Shown one piece after another: positions 54,155-63,336 of a stretch of DNA of 64,000 nt. The notes below the pieces were generated by a model. The model saw only the letters and a program-made list of their open reading frames with translations. It was not told the origin of the DNA and did no database searches. The number at the start of each line of letters is the position of its first letter. The first letter of the stretch is position 1. The DNA is from Amphibiibacter pelophylacis. GTDB lineage: Bacteria > Pseudomonadota > Gammaproteobacteria > Burkholderiales > Burkholderiaceae_C. The translations under genes were made by a program, and so were the position numbers. The stretch spans positions 1 to 64,000 of the forward strand of contig NZ_JAWDIE010000007.1 in assembly GCF_037688875.1 (NCBI RefSeq), in the 5' to 3' direction.

Positions 54155-55450
54155 ATGTCTGCCACCGCTACCCCCTCCGCCCTGCCCGCCCGGCCGCCGC
54201 TGTACACGCAGCTGGACCGCAGCATCATCTGGTTCCCGCTGATGCTGGTGCTGTTCGAGTTCTCGGTCTACATCGGCAACGACATGATCCAGCCGGCGAT
54301 GCTGACCATCACGCAGGAGTACGGCGCGGACAGCGCGTGGGTGCCGACCTCGATGACGCTCTACCTGCTGGGGGGCGCGGTGCTGGCCTGGTGCGTGGGC
54401 CCGATGTCCGACCGCTGGGGGCGACGCCCGGTCATGCTGGGCGGCGCGCTGCTGTATGCACTGGCCAATTTCGCCATCCTGCTGGCGCCCACCATCGAGG
54501 CCTTCATGGCCATGCGCTTCGTGCAGGGCATTGCGCTGTGCTTCATCAGCGCGGTGGGCTATGTCAGCATCCAGGAGGCTTTCGAGGAAAAAACCGCCAT
54601 CAAGGTGATGGCGCTGATGGCCAACGTGGCCATGGTCGCGCCGCTGCTGGCGCCGCTGCTGGGCGCGGGCATCCTGAGCCACCCGCTGGGCTCGTGGCAG
54701 CTGATTTTCGTGCTGATCGGCGCCATCGCCCTGATCAGCCTGCTGGGCCTGACGCGCGCCATGCCCGAAACCGCCGTGCGCCTGGAGAAGGCCGATACGC
54801 TGGGCCAGATCGGCCGCTCCTACCTGGCGGTGCTGCGCAACCGCCCCTTTCTGCTGCTGGCGCTGGCCACGCCGCTGTCCGGGCTGCCGCTGCTGACCTG
54901 GATTGCGCTCTCGCCGCTGATGCTGATCCGCGACATGAGCCTGCCCACCTGGGCTTACGGCCTGGCGCAGGTGCCGGTGTTCGCCGGGCTGATCCTGGGC
55001 AACATCACGCTGGCGCGCGTCACCGACCGCGTGGTCGTGGGCCGCACCATCCAGTGGGCCATGCCGCTGATGGCCGTGGGCGCTGCGCTGCTGCTGGCCT
55101 GCAGCCTGGCGGGCCTGGGCTGCCCGCTGCAGATCAGCCTGCTGCTGGGCGGCATGGCGGTGATCTGCTTCGCGGAAGGGCTGACGTTTGCGGTGCTCTA
55201 CCGCCTGTCGCTGATGGCCAGCGATGCGCCCAAAGGCGTGGTGGCCGCCGCGCTGTCCATGGGCGTGGCGGTGCTGTACGCGCTGGGCATCGAAGGCGGC
55301 AAACTCACCTATGTGGCTTTTGGCCTACCCGGATTCGCGGTGTTCAGTGCGCTGGGCCTGCTGGCCTTCGCTTTCTGTGTAAAAGGCGTGCTGCGCGAAG
55401 CCATCGCGGCACGCAGCCTGGACAAGGCCAGCGCCGCGCCCATGCACTGA
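54155..55450 (+). CDS. mdfA: MdfA-like multidrug/H+ antiporter (MFS, 12 spans)
   Basis: 431 aa. The first helix has FEFSVYIGNDMIQPAML, placing Glu35 and Asp43 eight residues apart, as the substrate/proton residues Glu26 and Asp34 are in E. coli MdfA. Motif A is GPMSDRWGRRPVMLG, motif C SAVGYVSIQEAFEE and ALMANVAMVAPLLAPLLGA. MdfA exports cationic and neutral lipophilic compounds. It follows the PPTase gene by 41 bp on the same strand and may export the peptide product, though a general drug pump is equally possible. Confidence 0.9.
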   Translation: MSATATPSALPARPPLYTQLDRSIIWFPLMLVLFEFSVYIGNDMIQPAMLTITQEYGADSAWVPTSMTLYLLGGAVLAWCVGPMSDRWGRRPVMLGGALLYALANFAILLAPTIEAFMAMRFVQGIALCFISAVGYVSIQEAFEEKTAIKVMALMANVAMVAPLLAPLLGAGILSHPLGSWQLIFVLIGAIALISLLGLTRAMPETAVRLEKADTLGQIGRSYLAVLRNRPFLLLALATPLSGLPLLTWIALSPLMLIRDMSLPTWAYGLAQVPVFAGLILGNITLARVTDRVVVGRTIQWAMPLMAVGAALLLACSLAGLGCPLQISLLLGGMAVICFAEGLTFAVLYRLSLMASDAPKGVVAAALSMGVAVLYALGIEGGKLTYVAFGLPGFAVFSALGLLAFAFCVKGVLREAIAARSLDKASAAPMH

Positions 55451-55535
55451 TCGCACGGGCGGCGTCCCCCTCGCGGGACGCGGGCTTGGCGGCGGCGCCT
55501 AAAATGGCCGATTGATCTGATCGGGGCCCTCTGAC

Positions 55536-58500
55536 ATGCCGTCCGCTGAATCTTCCGCTTTGCCTTTGCTGGCGCTCCCCAGCCTGTCCGGCCACAAACG
55601 CCATACCCTGCCCCGCCCGCCCGGTTCGGCCGACGCCGCGCTGCTGGCGCAGTTCGTGCGCCGCCAGGCGCAGACGCTGCAGCAGCCCGGCGCGCGCAAG
55701 CCGCTGACGCTCATCATCACCGCCGACCCCGCCGACAGCCAGCGCCTGTCTGGCGAGCTGAATTTTTTTGATCCGGACCTGGTCGTGGCGATTTTCCCCG
55801 ACTGGGAAACCCTGCCCTGGGACACCTTCAGCCCGCACCAGGATCTGATCTCCGAGCGCCTGCTCACGCTGTGGCGCATGGCCCAGGGCGAGCTGGACGC
55901 CGTGCTGCTGCCCGCCACGACCGCGCTGCAGCGCCTGGCACCGCCGTCTTTTCTGGCGGGAACCACGTTCTACTTCCGTCACAAAAGTGCGATTGATGAA
56001 GCCGCGTTGCGCGCACAGCTCGTGCTGGCGGGCTACCACCACGTCAACCAGGTCGTGCAGCCGGGCGAATACGCCGTGCGTGGCGGCCTGATCGACATCT
56101 TCCCCATGGGCTCGCCGACGCCCTTTCGCCTGGATCTGTTCGACGACGAAATCGACGCCATCCGCACCTTCGACCCCGACACCCAGCGCAGCCTCTACCC
56201 CGTGCCCGAGGTGCGGCTGCTGCCCGGGCGTGAGTTCCCCATGGACGAGGCCAGCCAGCAGGCCTTCCGCCGCCGCTGGCGCGAGCACCTCAGCGGCGAT
56301 CCCACGCGCTGCCGCATCTACAAGGACATGGGCCAAGGCCTGGCCAGCGCGGGCATCGAGTACTACCTGCCGCTGTTTTTTGACGCCACCGCGCCGCTGT
56401 TCGAGCACTGTCCGCCCGCCACCACCCTGGTGCTGCACGGCGAAATGGAAGCCGCCCTGACCAGCTTCTGGACGGACACGCGCGAGCGCTTCCGCTTCAT
56501 GCAGCACGACCCCGAGCGTCCCATCCTGCCGCCGGAGCAGCTCTTTTTGACGGTGGACGATTTCTTCGCACGCAGCCACGATCTGCCCTGCCTGCTGCTG
56601 CGGGGCAGCGGCGAAACCGCCTGGGCACGGCCGCTGCCCGACGTGCAGGTCGAGCGCGGACACAGCGATCCGCTGCACCGCCTGCGCCTCTTCCTGAAGG
56701 ACACGTCGGCGCGCACGCTGCTGGTCGCCGAGAGCGCAGGCCGCCAGGAAAGCCTGCTGGACATGCTGCGCGAGCACGATCTGGCCCTGCCGCCCAGCGG
56801 CTCGCTGGCCGATTTCGTGCGGGGCGATCAACCCATGGCGATCACGTCGGGCGATCTGGCCAGCGGCTTTTACCTGCTGGACGAGGCCGATGATCTGCGC
56901 GTGGCGCTGATCACCGAGACCGAGCTTTTCGCCGCCAGCCCCAGCAGCCGCCGCCGCAAACGCCAGGAGCAGGGCAGCGCGGTCGAGGCGCTGATCCGGG
57001 ATCTGTCCGAGCTCAAGCTGGGCGACCCCGTCGTGCATGTGCAGCACGGCATCGGGCGCTACCAGGGCCTGATCAACCTGGACGCGGGCGAGGGGCAGAG
57101 CTCCGAGTTCCTGCACCTGCTTTACGCGGGCGACGCCAGCCTGTATGTGCCCGTCAGCCAGCTGCACCTGATCGGGCGCTACACCGGCGTCAGCCCCGAA
57201 GAGGCGCCGCTGCACCGCCTGGGCAGCGGCCAGTGGGACAAGGCCAGGCGCAAGGCGGCCGAGCAGGTGCGCGACACCGCCGCCGAGCTGCTGGCGCTCT
57301 ACGCCCGGCGCGCCGCGCGCGAAGGCCACAGCCACCGCTTTGACGTCGGCGATTACGAGGCCTTTGCCGCCAGCTTCGGCTTCGAGGAAACGGCCGACCA
57401 GAACGCCGCCATTCACGCCGTCATCCAGGACATGGTCAGCCCCAAGCCCATGGACCGCCTGGTCTGCGGCGACGTGGGCTTTGGCAAGACCGAGGTCGCG
57501 CTGCGCGCTGCCTTTGTCGCGGTCACCGGCGGCAAGCAGGTGGCGCTGCTGGCGCCGACCACGCTGCTGGCCGAGCAGCACTACCAGAACATCGCCGACC
57601 GCTTCAGCCCCTGGCCGGTCAAGGTGGCCGAGCTGTCGCGCTTCCGCTCGCCCAAGGAGATCAAGGCCGCGCTGGAGGGCATGGCCAGCGGGCAGATCGA
57701 CATCGTCATCGGCACGCACAAGCTGCTGTCCAAAGACGTGAAGTTCCAGCGCCTGGGCCTGCTCATCATCGACGAGGAGCACCGCTTTGGCGTGCGCCAC
57801 AAAGAGGCCATCAAGGCGCTGCGCGCCGATGTGGACGTGCTGACGCTGACGGCCACGCCCATCCCGCGCACGCTGGGCATGGCGCTGGAGGGGCTGCGCG
57901 ATCTGTCCGTCATCGCCACCGCGCCGCAGCGCCGTCTGGCGATCAAGACGCTGGTGCGCACCGAGAACAGCAGCATCATCCGCGAGGCCATGCTGCGCGA
58001 GCTCAAACGCGGCGGTCAGATCTACTTCCTGCACAACGAGGTCGATACCATCGAAAACCGCCTGCAGAAGCTGCAGGAGATCCTGCCCGAGGCGCGCATC
58101 GCCGTGGCCCACGGCCAGATGCCCGAGCGCGAGCTGGAGCGCGTCATGCGCGATTTCGTCGCCCAGCGCTACAACGTGCTGCTGTGCTCGACCATCATCG
58201 AAACCGGCATCGACGTGCCCAGCGCCAACACCATCCTGATCAGCCGTGCCGACAAGTTCGGTCTGGCGCAGCTGCACCAGCTGCGGGGCCGCGTGGGCCG
58301 CAGCCACCACCAGGCCTACGCCTACCTGCTGGTGCCCGACGCGCAGGCCCTGCCCAAACCGGCGCAGCAGCGCCTGGACGCCATCCAGAGCATGGAAGAG
58401 CTGGGCAGCGGTTTCTACCTGGCCATGCACGATCTGGAGATTCGCGGCGCGGGCGAGGTGCTGGGCGATCACCAGAGCGGCAACATGATGGAGGTGGGTT

Positions 58501-59045
58501 TCCAGCTCTACAACGACATGCTGTCGCAGGCGGTCGAGGCGCTCAAGCGCGGCGAGGAGCCCGACGTGCTTAACCCGCTGTCCATCGCCACCGAGGTCAA
58601 CCTGCACTCGCCCGCCCTGCTGCCCGACAGCTACTGCCCGGACGTGCAGATTCGGCTCTCGCTCTACAAACGCCTGGCCAGCGCCAGCCAGCCGCACCAC
58701 ATCGACGCGCTGCTGGAAGAAATCACCGACCGCTTCGGCAAGCTGCCGCCGCAAGGCCAGGTGCTGCTGGACAGCCACCGGCTGCGCGTGCTGGGCCAGC
58801 CCTATGGCGTGCTGAAAATCGACAGCAGCCCCGGCGTGACCACGCTGCAGTTCAAGCCGCACCCGCCCATCGACCCCATGGCCATCATCACGCTGGTGCA
58901 GAAAAACCGCCACATCCAGCTCTCGGGCAACGACAGGCTGCGCATCACCCGCACCATGGACCAGGTCGACGACCGCGTGCGCTTCATCCGCGACGTGCTG
59001 CGCTCGCTGGGCCAGCCGCTGACCACGGCGGCGGCCGTCCACTGA
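55536..59045 (+). CDS. mfd: Transcription-repair coupling factor
   Basis: 1169 aa, full length. Mfd removes RNA polymerase stalled at lesions and recruits UvrA. N-terminal UvrB-like domains start at FFDPDLVVAIFPDWETLPWDTFSPHQDL. The RNA-polymerase-interacting domain is near PVVHVQHGIGRYQGL. The RecG-like motor has Walker A CGDVGFGKTEVAL, DEEH box IIDEEHRFGV, TATPIPRTLGMAL, and motif VI QLRGRVGRS. The C-terminal D7 domain has QLSGNDRLRI. It starts 85 bp after mdfA. Confidence 0.97.
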   Translation: MPSAESSALPLLALPSLSGHKRHTLPRPPGSADAALLAQFVRRQAQTLQQPGARKPLTLIITADPADSQRLSGELNFFDPDLVVAIFPDWETLPWDTFSPHQDLISERLLTLWRMAQGELDAVLLPATTALQRLAPPSFLAGTTFYFRHKSAIDEAALRAQLVLAGYHHVNQVVQPGEYAVRGGLIDIFPMGSPTPFRLDLFDDEIDAIRTFDPDTQRSLYPVPEVRLLPGREFPMDEASQQAFRRRWREHLSGDPTRCRIYKDMGQGLASAGIEYYLPLFFDATAPLFEHCPPATTLVLHGEMEAALTSFWTDTRERFRFMQHDPERPILPPEQLFLTVDDFFARSHDLPCLLLRGSGETAWARPLPDVQVERGHSDPLHRLRLFLKDTSARTLLVAESAGRQESLLDMLREHDLALPPSGSLADFVRGDQPMAITSGDLASGFYLLDEADDLRVALITETELFAASPSSRRRKRQEQGSAVEALIRDLSELKLGDPVVHVQHGIGRYQGLINLDAGEGQSSEFLHLLYAGDASLYVPVSQLHLIGRYTGVSPEEAPLHRLGSGQWDKARRKAAEQVRDTAAELLALYARRAAREGHSHRFDVGDYEAFAASFGFEETADQNAAIHAVIQDMVSPKPMDRLVCGDVGFGKTEVALRAAFVAVTGGKQVALLAPTTLLAEQHYQNIADRFSPWPVKVAELSRFRSPKEIKAALEGMASGQIDIVIGTHKLLSKDVKFQRLGLLIIDEEHRFGVRHKEAIKALRADVDVLTLTATPIPRTLGMALEGLRDLSVIATAPQRRLAIKTLVRTENSSIIREAMLRELKRGGQIYFLHNEVDTIENRLQKLQEILPEARIAVAHGQMPERELERVMRDFVAQRYNVLLCSTIIETGIDVPSANTILISRADKFGLAQLHQLRGRVGRSHHQAYAYLLVPDAQALPKPAQQRLDAIQSMEELGSGFYLAMHDLEIRGAGEVLGDHQSGNMMEVGFQLYNDMLSQAVEALKRGEEPDVLNPLSIATEVNLHSPALLPDSYCPDVQIRLSLYKRLASASQPHHIDALLEEITDRFGKLPPQGQVLLDSHRLRVLGQPYGVLKIDSSPGVTTLQFKPHPPIDPMAIITLVQKNRHIQLSGNDRLRITRTMDQVDDRVRFIRDVLRSLGQPLTTAAAVH

Positions 59046-59046
59046 G

Positions 59047-59676
59047 ATGCTGACGCGCTTTTTTGCCCTGATCGGCGCTCTGGCGGTGGGCGCCGCACTG
59101 GCCCTGCTGCTGCGCCCGGCCGCCGCGCCGCCCGAGGCCCCCGCCCCGCCGCTCATCGCACTGGAGGCCATGGGCCAGCTGGTCTCGGTGAAAGTGCATG
59201 AATCCAGCGTCATCGAGGTCACCGAAAACATCGCCCAGGACATTCCGCTGACCGGGCGCGAGCTGCGTTTTGGCTCGGCGCGCGCACTGCTGGTGGCGCG
59301 GGGTGAATGCCTGGCCGGCACCGATCTGCGCGCCAGCCACTACCGCGACATTGACGCCACCGCGCGCACCGCCACCCTGGTGCTGCCGCAGCCGGGGGTG
59401 ATTTCAGCGCGCGTCAATCACGGCCCCCGCCAACAGGGCGGATCGTATTTTTACGAGATCACCGGCAGCGGTCTGGAACCCTTTCTGCCCGGATCAGCCA
59501 CCCGCACCAAGGCCACCGACGCCGCCCTGGCCCGCGCCGAAACCGTCATCCGCCAGGCCTGCGCCAGCCAAAGTGTGCTGGAAAGCGCGCGCAGCAACGC
59601 CCTGGCCGTGCTGCGGCCACTGTTCGCCGTCACCGGCTGGACGGTGACGCTGGCGTGGGCCACGCCCGCACCGTGA
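59047..59676 (+). CDS. DUF4230-like single-span membrane protein
   Basis: 209 aa. An N-terminal transmembrane helix (LTRFFALIGALAVGAALALLLRP) is followed by a periplasmic domain resembling DUF4230 (QLVSVKVHESSVIEV, GSARALLVARGEC, and the IDATARTATLVLPQPGVISARVN strands). Function unknown. It starts 1 bp after the mfd stop and overlaps the next membrane protein gene by 4 bp, so it is coupled to both. Confidence 0.65.
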   Translation: MLTRFFALIGALAVGAALALLLRPAAAPPEAPAPPLIALEAMGQLVSVKVHESSVIEVTENIAQDIPLTGRELRFGSARALLVARGECLAGTDLRASHYRDIDATARTATLVLPQPGVISARVNHGPRQQGGSYFYEITGSGLEPFLPGSATRTKATDAALARAETVIRQACASQSVLESARSNALAVLRPLFAVTGWTVTLAWATPAP

Positions 59677-60701
59677 ACATCGACCGCCACCAGCTCGATG
59701 CGGCCGCCCGCGCGGGCCTGATCGCGCCCGGTCAGGCCGAGGGGCTGTGGCAGTTTCTGGCCGCGCAGCAGGGCAGCCGCGCCACGCTGCGCCTGACGCA
59801 CGTGCTCTACCACCTGGGCGGGCTGATCGCCATAGGCGCGATGACGCTGTTCATGACCCTGGCCTGGGAGCGCCTGGACGGCTGGGGTATTGCCGGGCTG
59901 GCGCTGCTGCTGGCGGCGGGCGCCCTGCTGCTGGCCGAAGCGCTGCGCCGCCGCGATCTGCTCCTCCCCACCGGGCTGACCGCCGCGCTGGCCGTGGCGC
60001 TGACCCCGCTGGCGGTCTGCGGCGTGCAAAAGGCGCTGGGTCTGTGGCCGACCGAGGGCTGGCCTGCGTCCGGCTTCGAAAACCGCTGGCTGCCGATGGA
60101 AGCCGCCACCGTGCTGACCGGCCTGCTGGCGCTGTGGCGTTACCGCCTGCCCTTTCTGGTTCTGCCCATCGCCATCGCGCTGTGGGCCCTGAGCCAGGAC
60201 GCCGCGCCACTGTTTTTGGGCGCCAGCAGCAGCGATCTGCCCTGGGGCCTGCATGAGCGCGTCTCGCTGGCTTTGGGGCTGGCCCTGATACTGACAGCGG
60301 TCTGGGTGGATGTGCGCACGCGGCGCACGCCCGATTTCGCCTTCTGGCTGCACCTGGCTGGCGCCAGTGCCTTCTGGGTCGGCCTGTCCCTGATGAGCAC
60401 CGGCAGCGATCTGGCCCGGTTCGTCTACCTGGGCCTGAATGTGGTGATGGTCCTGGGCGCCGCACTGCTCTTGCGCCGCGTTTACGCCGTCTTCGGGGCT
60501 CTGGGCATCACCGCTTACCTGGCCTGGCTGGCGCAGATCGTCTTTGCCAACAGCCTGCTCTTCCCCCTGGCGCTGGCCGCCATCGGCCTGGGCGTGATGG
60601 CGCTGGGCATCGTCTGGCAGCGCTGCGAGGCACAGCTGGCACGGCGATTGAGCACATGGCTGCCGGAGCGCTGGCAGGGCCTGGGACGCCACGGGTCCTG
60701 A
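59673..60701 (+). CDS. DUF2157-like multi-span membrane protein
   Basis: 342 aa from the GTG that overlaps the previous stop (GTGA). An N-terminal cytoplasmic segment (DRHQLDAAARAGLIAPGQAEGLWQFL) is followed by about nine or ten hydrophobic spans, as in DUF2157 proteins. Charged loops are short. Function unknown. An upstream GTG at 59655 would give six extra residues. A bidirectional hairpin terminator follows after 39 bp. Confidence 0.65.
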   Translation: MNIDRHQLDAAARAGLIAPGQAEGLWQFLAAQQGSRATLRLTHVLYHLGGLIAIGAMTLFMTLAWERLDGWGIAGLALLLAAGALLLAEALRRRDLLLPTGLTAALAVALTPLAVCGVQKALGLWPTEGWPASGFENRWLPMEAATVLTGLLALWRYRLPFLVLPIAIALWALSQDAAPLFLGASSSDLPWGLHERVSLALGLALILTAVWVDVRTRRTPDFAFWLHLAGASAFWVGLSLMSTGSDLARFVYLGLNVVMVLGAALLLRRVYAVFGALGITAYLAWLAQIVFANSLLFPLALAAIGLGVMALGIVWQRCEAQLARRLSTWLPERWQGLGRHGS

Positions 60702-60740
60702 CACCCCGAAAAGCACAGAATTCCGGGTTGGCCAAACAGA

Positions 60741-60770
60741 AACCCCCGCAGCGTTGCCACTGCGGGGGTT
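60741..60770. terminator. Bidirectional terminator between the DUF2157 gene and tRNA-Asn
   Basis: AACCCCCGCAG (60741-60751) and CTGCGGGGGTT (60760-60770) are exact 11-bp arms around an 8-nt loop. TTTTGTATTTTG follows on the plus strand and TTTCTGTTTGG on the minus strand. It ends the plus-strand membrane-protein transcript and the minus-strand tRNA transcript. Confidence 0.85.
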
Positions 60771-60778
60771 TTGTATTT

Positions 60779-60854
60779 TGGCTCCTCGACCTGGGCTCGA
60801 ACCAGGGACCTACGGATTAACAGTCCGGCGCTCTACCGACTGAGCTATCGAGGA
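60779..60854 (-). tRNA. tRNA-Asn (anticodon GTT)
   Basis: 76 nt including an encoded CCA. The minus strand begins TCCTCGATAGCTCAGTCGGTAGAGC, the anticodon loop reads CTGTTAATC with anticodon GTT, then GGTTCGAGCCCAGG gives the T arm and TCGAGGAGCCA the 3' end. Acceptor arms (TCCTCGA/TCGAGGA) pair fully. No second tRNA is linked to it in this window. Confidence 0.97.
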
Positions 60855-60919
60855 ACAGAAGCAAAGATTATAGCCAGATTTTCAGCGCTGTGTCGGTGGG
60901 CGCTGAAATTTTTTCGCCT

Positions 60920-61243
60920 TCAGCGGATCAGCTCGTCGAGCTTGTCCTTGCGGTTCTTCCACTCGTCGGCGTCGGGCAGCGCGGCCTTGCGCTTGGTGAT
61001 GCTGGGCCAGCCCTTGACCAGCTCGGCGTTGAGCTGGATAAAGTGCAGCTGGTCGGACGGCACGTCTTCCTCGGGGAGGATGGCGTTGACCGGGCATTCG
61101 GGGATGCAGACCGCGCAGTCGATGCACTCGTCGGGGTCGATGACCAGGAAGTTCGGGCCCTCGCGGAAGCAGTCGACGGGACAGACATCGACACAGTCGG
61201 TGTATTTGCAGCGGATGCAGGCTTCGGTAACCACGTGTGTCAT
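60920..61243 (-). CDS. fdxA: Ferredoxin, 7Fe type (FdxA)
   Basis: 107 aa, the usual FdxA length. The N-terminal cluster region has CIRCKYTDCVDVCPVDCF, and the second has CIDCAVCIPECPV, which together carry a 3Fe-4S and a 4Fe-4S cluster. The C-terminal tail (ADEWKNRKDKLDELIR) is typical. It carries electrons at low potential in the cytosol. It is close to typA but on its own promoter region (126 bp gap). Confidence 0.96.
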   Translation of the reverse strand: MTHVVTEACIRCKYTDCVDVCPVDCFREGPNFLVIDPDECIDCAVCIPECPVNAILPEEDVPSDQLHFIQLNAELVKGWPSITKRKAALPDADEWKNRKDKLDELIR

Positions 61244-61369
61244 GGCGGCATTTCCAGATTCAGCAGGTTCGGCAGACGGGCGTCACGCCCGAAAAACAAG
61301 GATTGTAGCGGCTGAGCCCGAGGCCCGCAGGCCCCGGGATTCAGGGGTGCACAAGGACGGGATCCGGCC

Positions 61370-63202
61370 TCAGGCGTTGGACTCGCGGGAGGCGCGCTTG
61401 CGCTCGTGCTCCTGCAGGTGGCGCTTGCGCAGGCGGATGCTCTTGGGCGTGATCTCGACCAGCTCGTCGTCCTCGATGAACTCGACGCCATATTCCAGCG
61501 TCAGGTCGATCGGCGGGGTGATCTTGATGGCGTCTTCCTTGCCCGAAACGCGGAAGTTGGTCAGCTGCTTGGTGCGCGTGGCGTTGACCACCAGATCGTT
61601 GTCGCGGCTGTGGATGCCGACGATCATGCCTTCATACACGGCGTCGTTGGGCTTGACGAACATGCGGCCGCGATCGTCCAGTTTGCCCAGCGCGTAGGTG
61701 AAGATTTCGCCCGCATCCATGCTGATCAGCACGCCATTCTTGCGGCTGGCGATCTCGCCCTTGTGCGGCTCGTAGCCGTCAAAAATGTTGCTGATCAGGC
61801 CAGAGCCACGCGTCAGGTTCAGGAATTCGTTGGAGAAACCGATCAGGCCACGCGCCGGAATGCGGTACTCCAGGCGCACGCGGCCCCGGCCGTCCGGCTC
61901 CATGTTGACCAGTTCGCCCTTGCGCTCGCCCAGCGCCTGCATGACGCCGCCCTGGTGCTGTTCTTCCACGTCGGCGGTGACCAGCTCGATGGGCTCGCAG
62001 CGCTCGCCGTTGATCTCCTGGAAAACCACGCGCGGTTTGGACACAGCCAGCTCGTAGCCTTCGCGGCGCATGTTTTCCAGCAGGATGGTCAGGTGCAGTT
62101 CGCCCCGGCCGGAGACTTCAAAAATGCCGTCTTCGCTGGTTTCGCGCACGCGCAGCGCGACGTTGCTCTGCAGCTCTTTCTGCAGGCGGTCCCAGATCTG
62201 GCGGCTGGTGACGAACTTGCCTTCGCGGCCGGCCAGCGGGCTGGTGTTGACGCAGAAGTTCATGGTCAGCGTCGGCTCGTCGATCTTGAGCATGGGCAGC
62301 GGCGAGGGCTGCGCCGGGTCGGTCAGCGTCACGCCGATGCCCAGGTTCTCGATGCCGTTGACCAGCACGATATCGCCCGGACCGGCTTCGGCGGTCTGCA
62401 CGCGGGCCAGACCCTCGAAGGTCAGCACCTGGTTGATGCGGCCCTTGAAGCTCTTGCCGTCCGGCCCTTCCATGACCAGCACGTCCATGGAGGGCTTGAG
62501 CGTGCCCGCATTGATGCGGCCCACGCCGATGCGGCCGACGAAGCTGTTGTAGTCCAGCGCGGAGATCTGCAGCTGCAGCGGCGCCGCCGGGTCGCCCTGG
62601 TGGGCCGGCACGTGCTTGAGCACGGTGTTGAACAGCGCCGACATGTCGGGGCCCCACTGCTCGCCGGGCTCCCCTTCGGTCAGGCTCGACCAGCCGTTGA
62701 TTCCGGAGGCGTAAACCACGGGGAAATCCAGCTGCTCGTCGGTCGCGCCCAGCTTGTCGAACAGATCGAACGCGGCGTTGATGACCTTGTCGGGGTTGGC
62801 GCCCGGCTTGTCCACCTTGTTGACGACGACGATGGGCTTGAGACCCAGCGCCAGCGCCTTGCGCGTCACGAAACGCGTCTGCGGCATGGGACCTTCCTGA
62901 GCGTCGATCAGCAGCACCACGCCGTCCACCATGGACAGGGCGCGCTCGACCTCGCCGCCGAAATCCGCGTGTCCGGGCGTATCGACGATGTTGATGTGCG
63001 TGCCCTCCCAGGTCACGGCGCAGTTCTTGGCCAGGATGGTGATGCCACGCTCGCGTTCGATGGCGTTGTTGTCCATCACCGTGTCCACGACTTTTTCGTG
63101 TTCGGCGAAGGTGCCGCTCTGGCGCAGCAGTTGGTCAACCATGGTGGTTTTGCCGTGGTCAACGTGGGCGATGATGGCGATATTGCGGATTTGGCGACTC
63201 AT
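61370..63202 (-). CDS. typA: Ribosome-associated translational GTPase TypA/BipA
   Basis: 610 aa. The GTP-binding site is IAHVDHGKTTMVDQLLRQSG (G1), then DTPGHADFGGEVERAL (G3) and VVNKVDKPGA (G4). The C-terminal domains have the BipA-specific LTRGSGLISNIFDGYEPHKG. It acts on ribosomes under stress, cold and nutrient change and aids 50S assembly. It lies 134 bp downstream of truB on the same strand, a common betaproteobacterial order. Confidence 0.97.
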   Translation of the reverse strand: MSRQIRNIAIIAHVDHGKTTMVDQLLRQSGTFAEHEKVVDTVMDNNAIERERGITILAKNCAVTWEGTHINIVDTPGHADFGGEVERALSMVDGVVLLIDAQEGPMPQTRFVTRKALALGLKPIVVVNKVDKPGANPDKVINAAFDLFDKLGATDEQLDFPVVYASGINGWSSLTEGEPGEQWGPDMSALFNTVLKHVPAHQGDPAAPLQLQISALDYNSFVGRIGVGRINAGTLKPSMDVLVMEGPDGKSFKGRINQVLTFEGLARVQTAEAGPGDIVLVNGIENLGIGVTLTDPAQPSPLPMLKIDEPTLTMNFCVNTSPLAGREGKFVTSRQIWDRLQKELQSNVALRVRETSEDGIFEVSGRGELHLTILLENMRREGYELAVSKPRVVFQEINGERCEPIELVTADVEEQHQGGVMQALGERKGELVNMEPDGRGRVRLEYRIPARGLIGFSNEFLNLTRGSGLISNIFDGYEPHKGEIASRKNGVLISMDAGEIFTYALGKLDDRGRMFVKPNDAVYEGMIVGIHSRDNDLVVNATRTKQLTNFRVSGKEDAIKITPPIDLTLEYGVEFIEDDELVEITPKSIRLRKRHLQEHERKRASRESNA

Positions 63203-63336
63203 GTCAGGATTTCTCGGTGAGCGGGACAGTTGGGACAGGGCGGGCGGCGGACCGGCTCTGCGGCAGGTCGCGGGGAGCCCGCAAGAGGGAAAACCAGGAA
63301 AGATCAGGTGGGAATCAGGCGGCTAGCAGGCGGATA

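Noticed and set aside
55344..59321. A very long open frame on the minus strand across mfd
   Set aside because: It is an antisense shadow of mfd: composition is His/Gln/Gly/Ala-rich with no domain, and mfd on the plus strand has full motifs.
61406..63220. A 600-codon open frame on the plus strand over typA
   Set aside because: Antisense shadow; typA has all GTPase motifs on the other strand.
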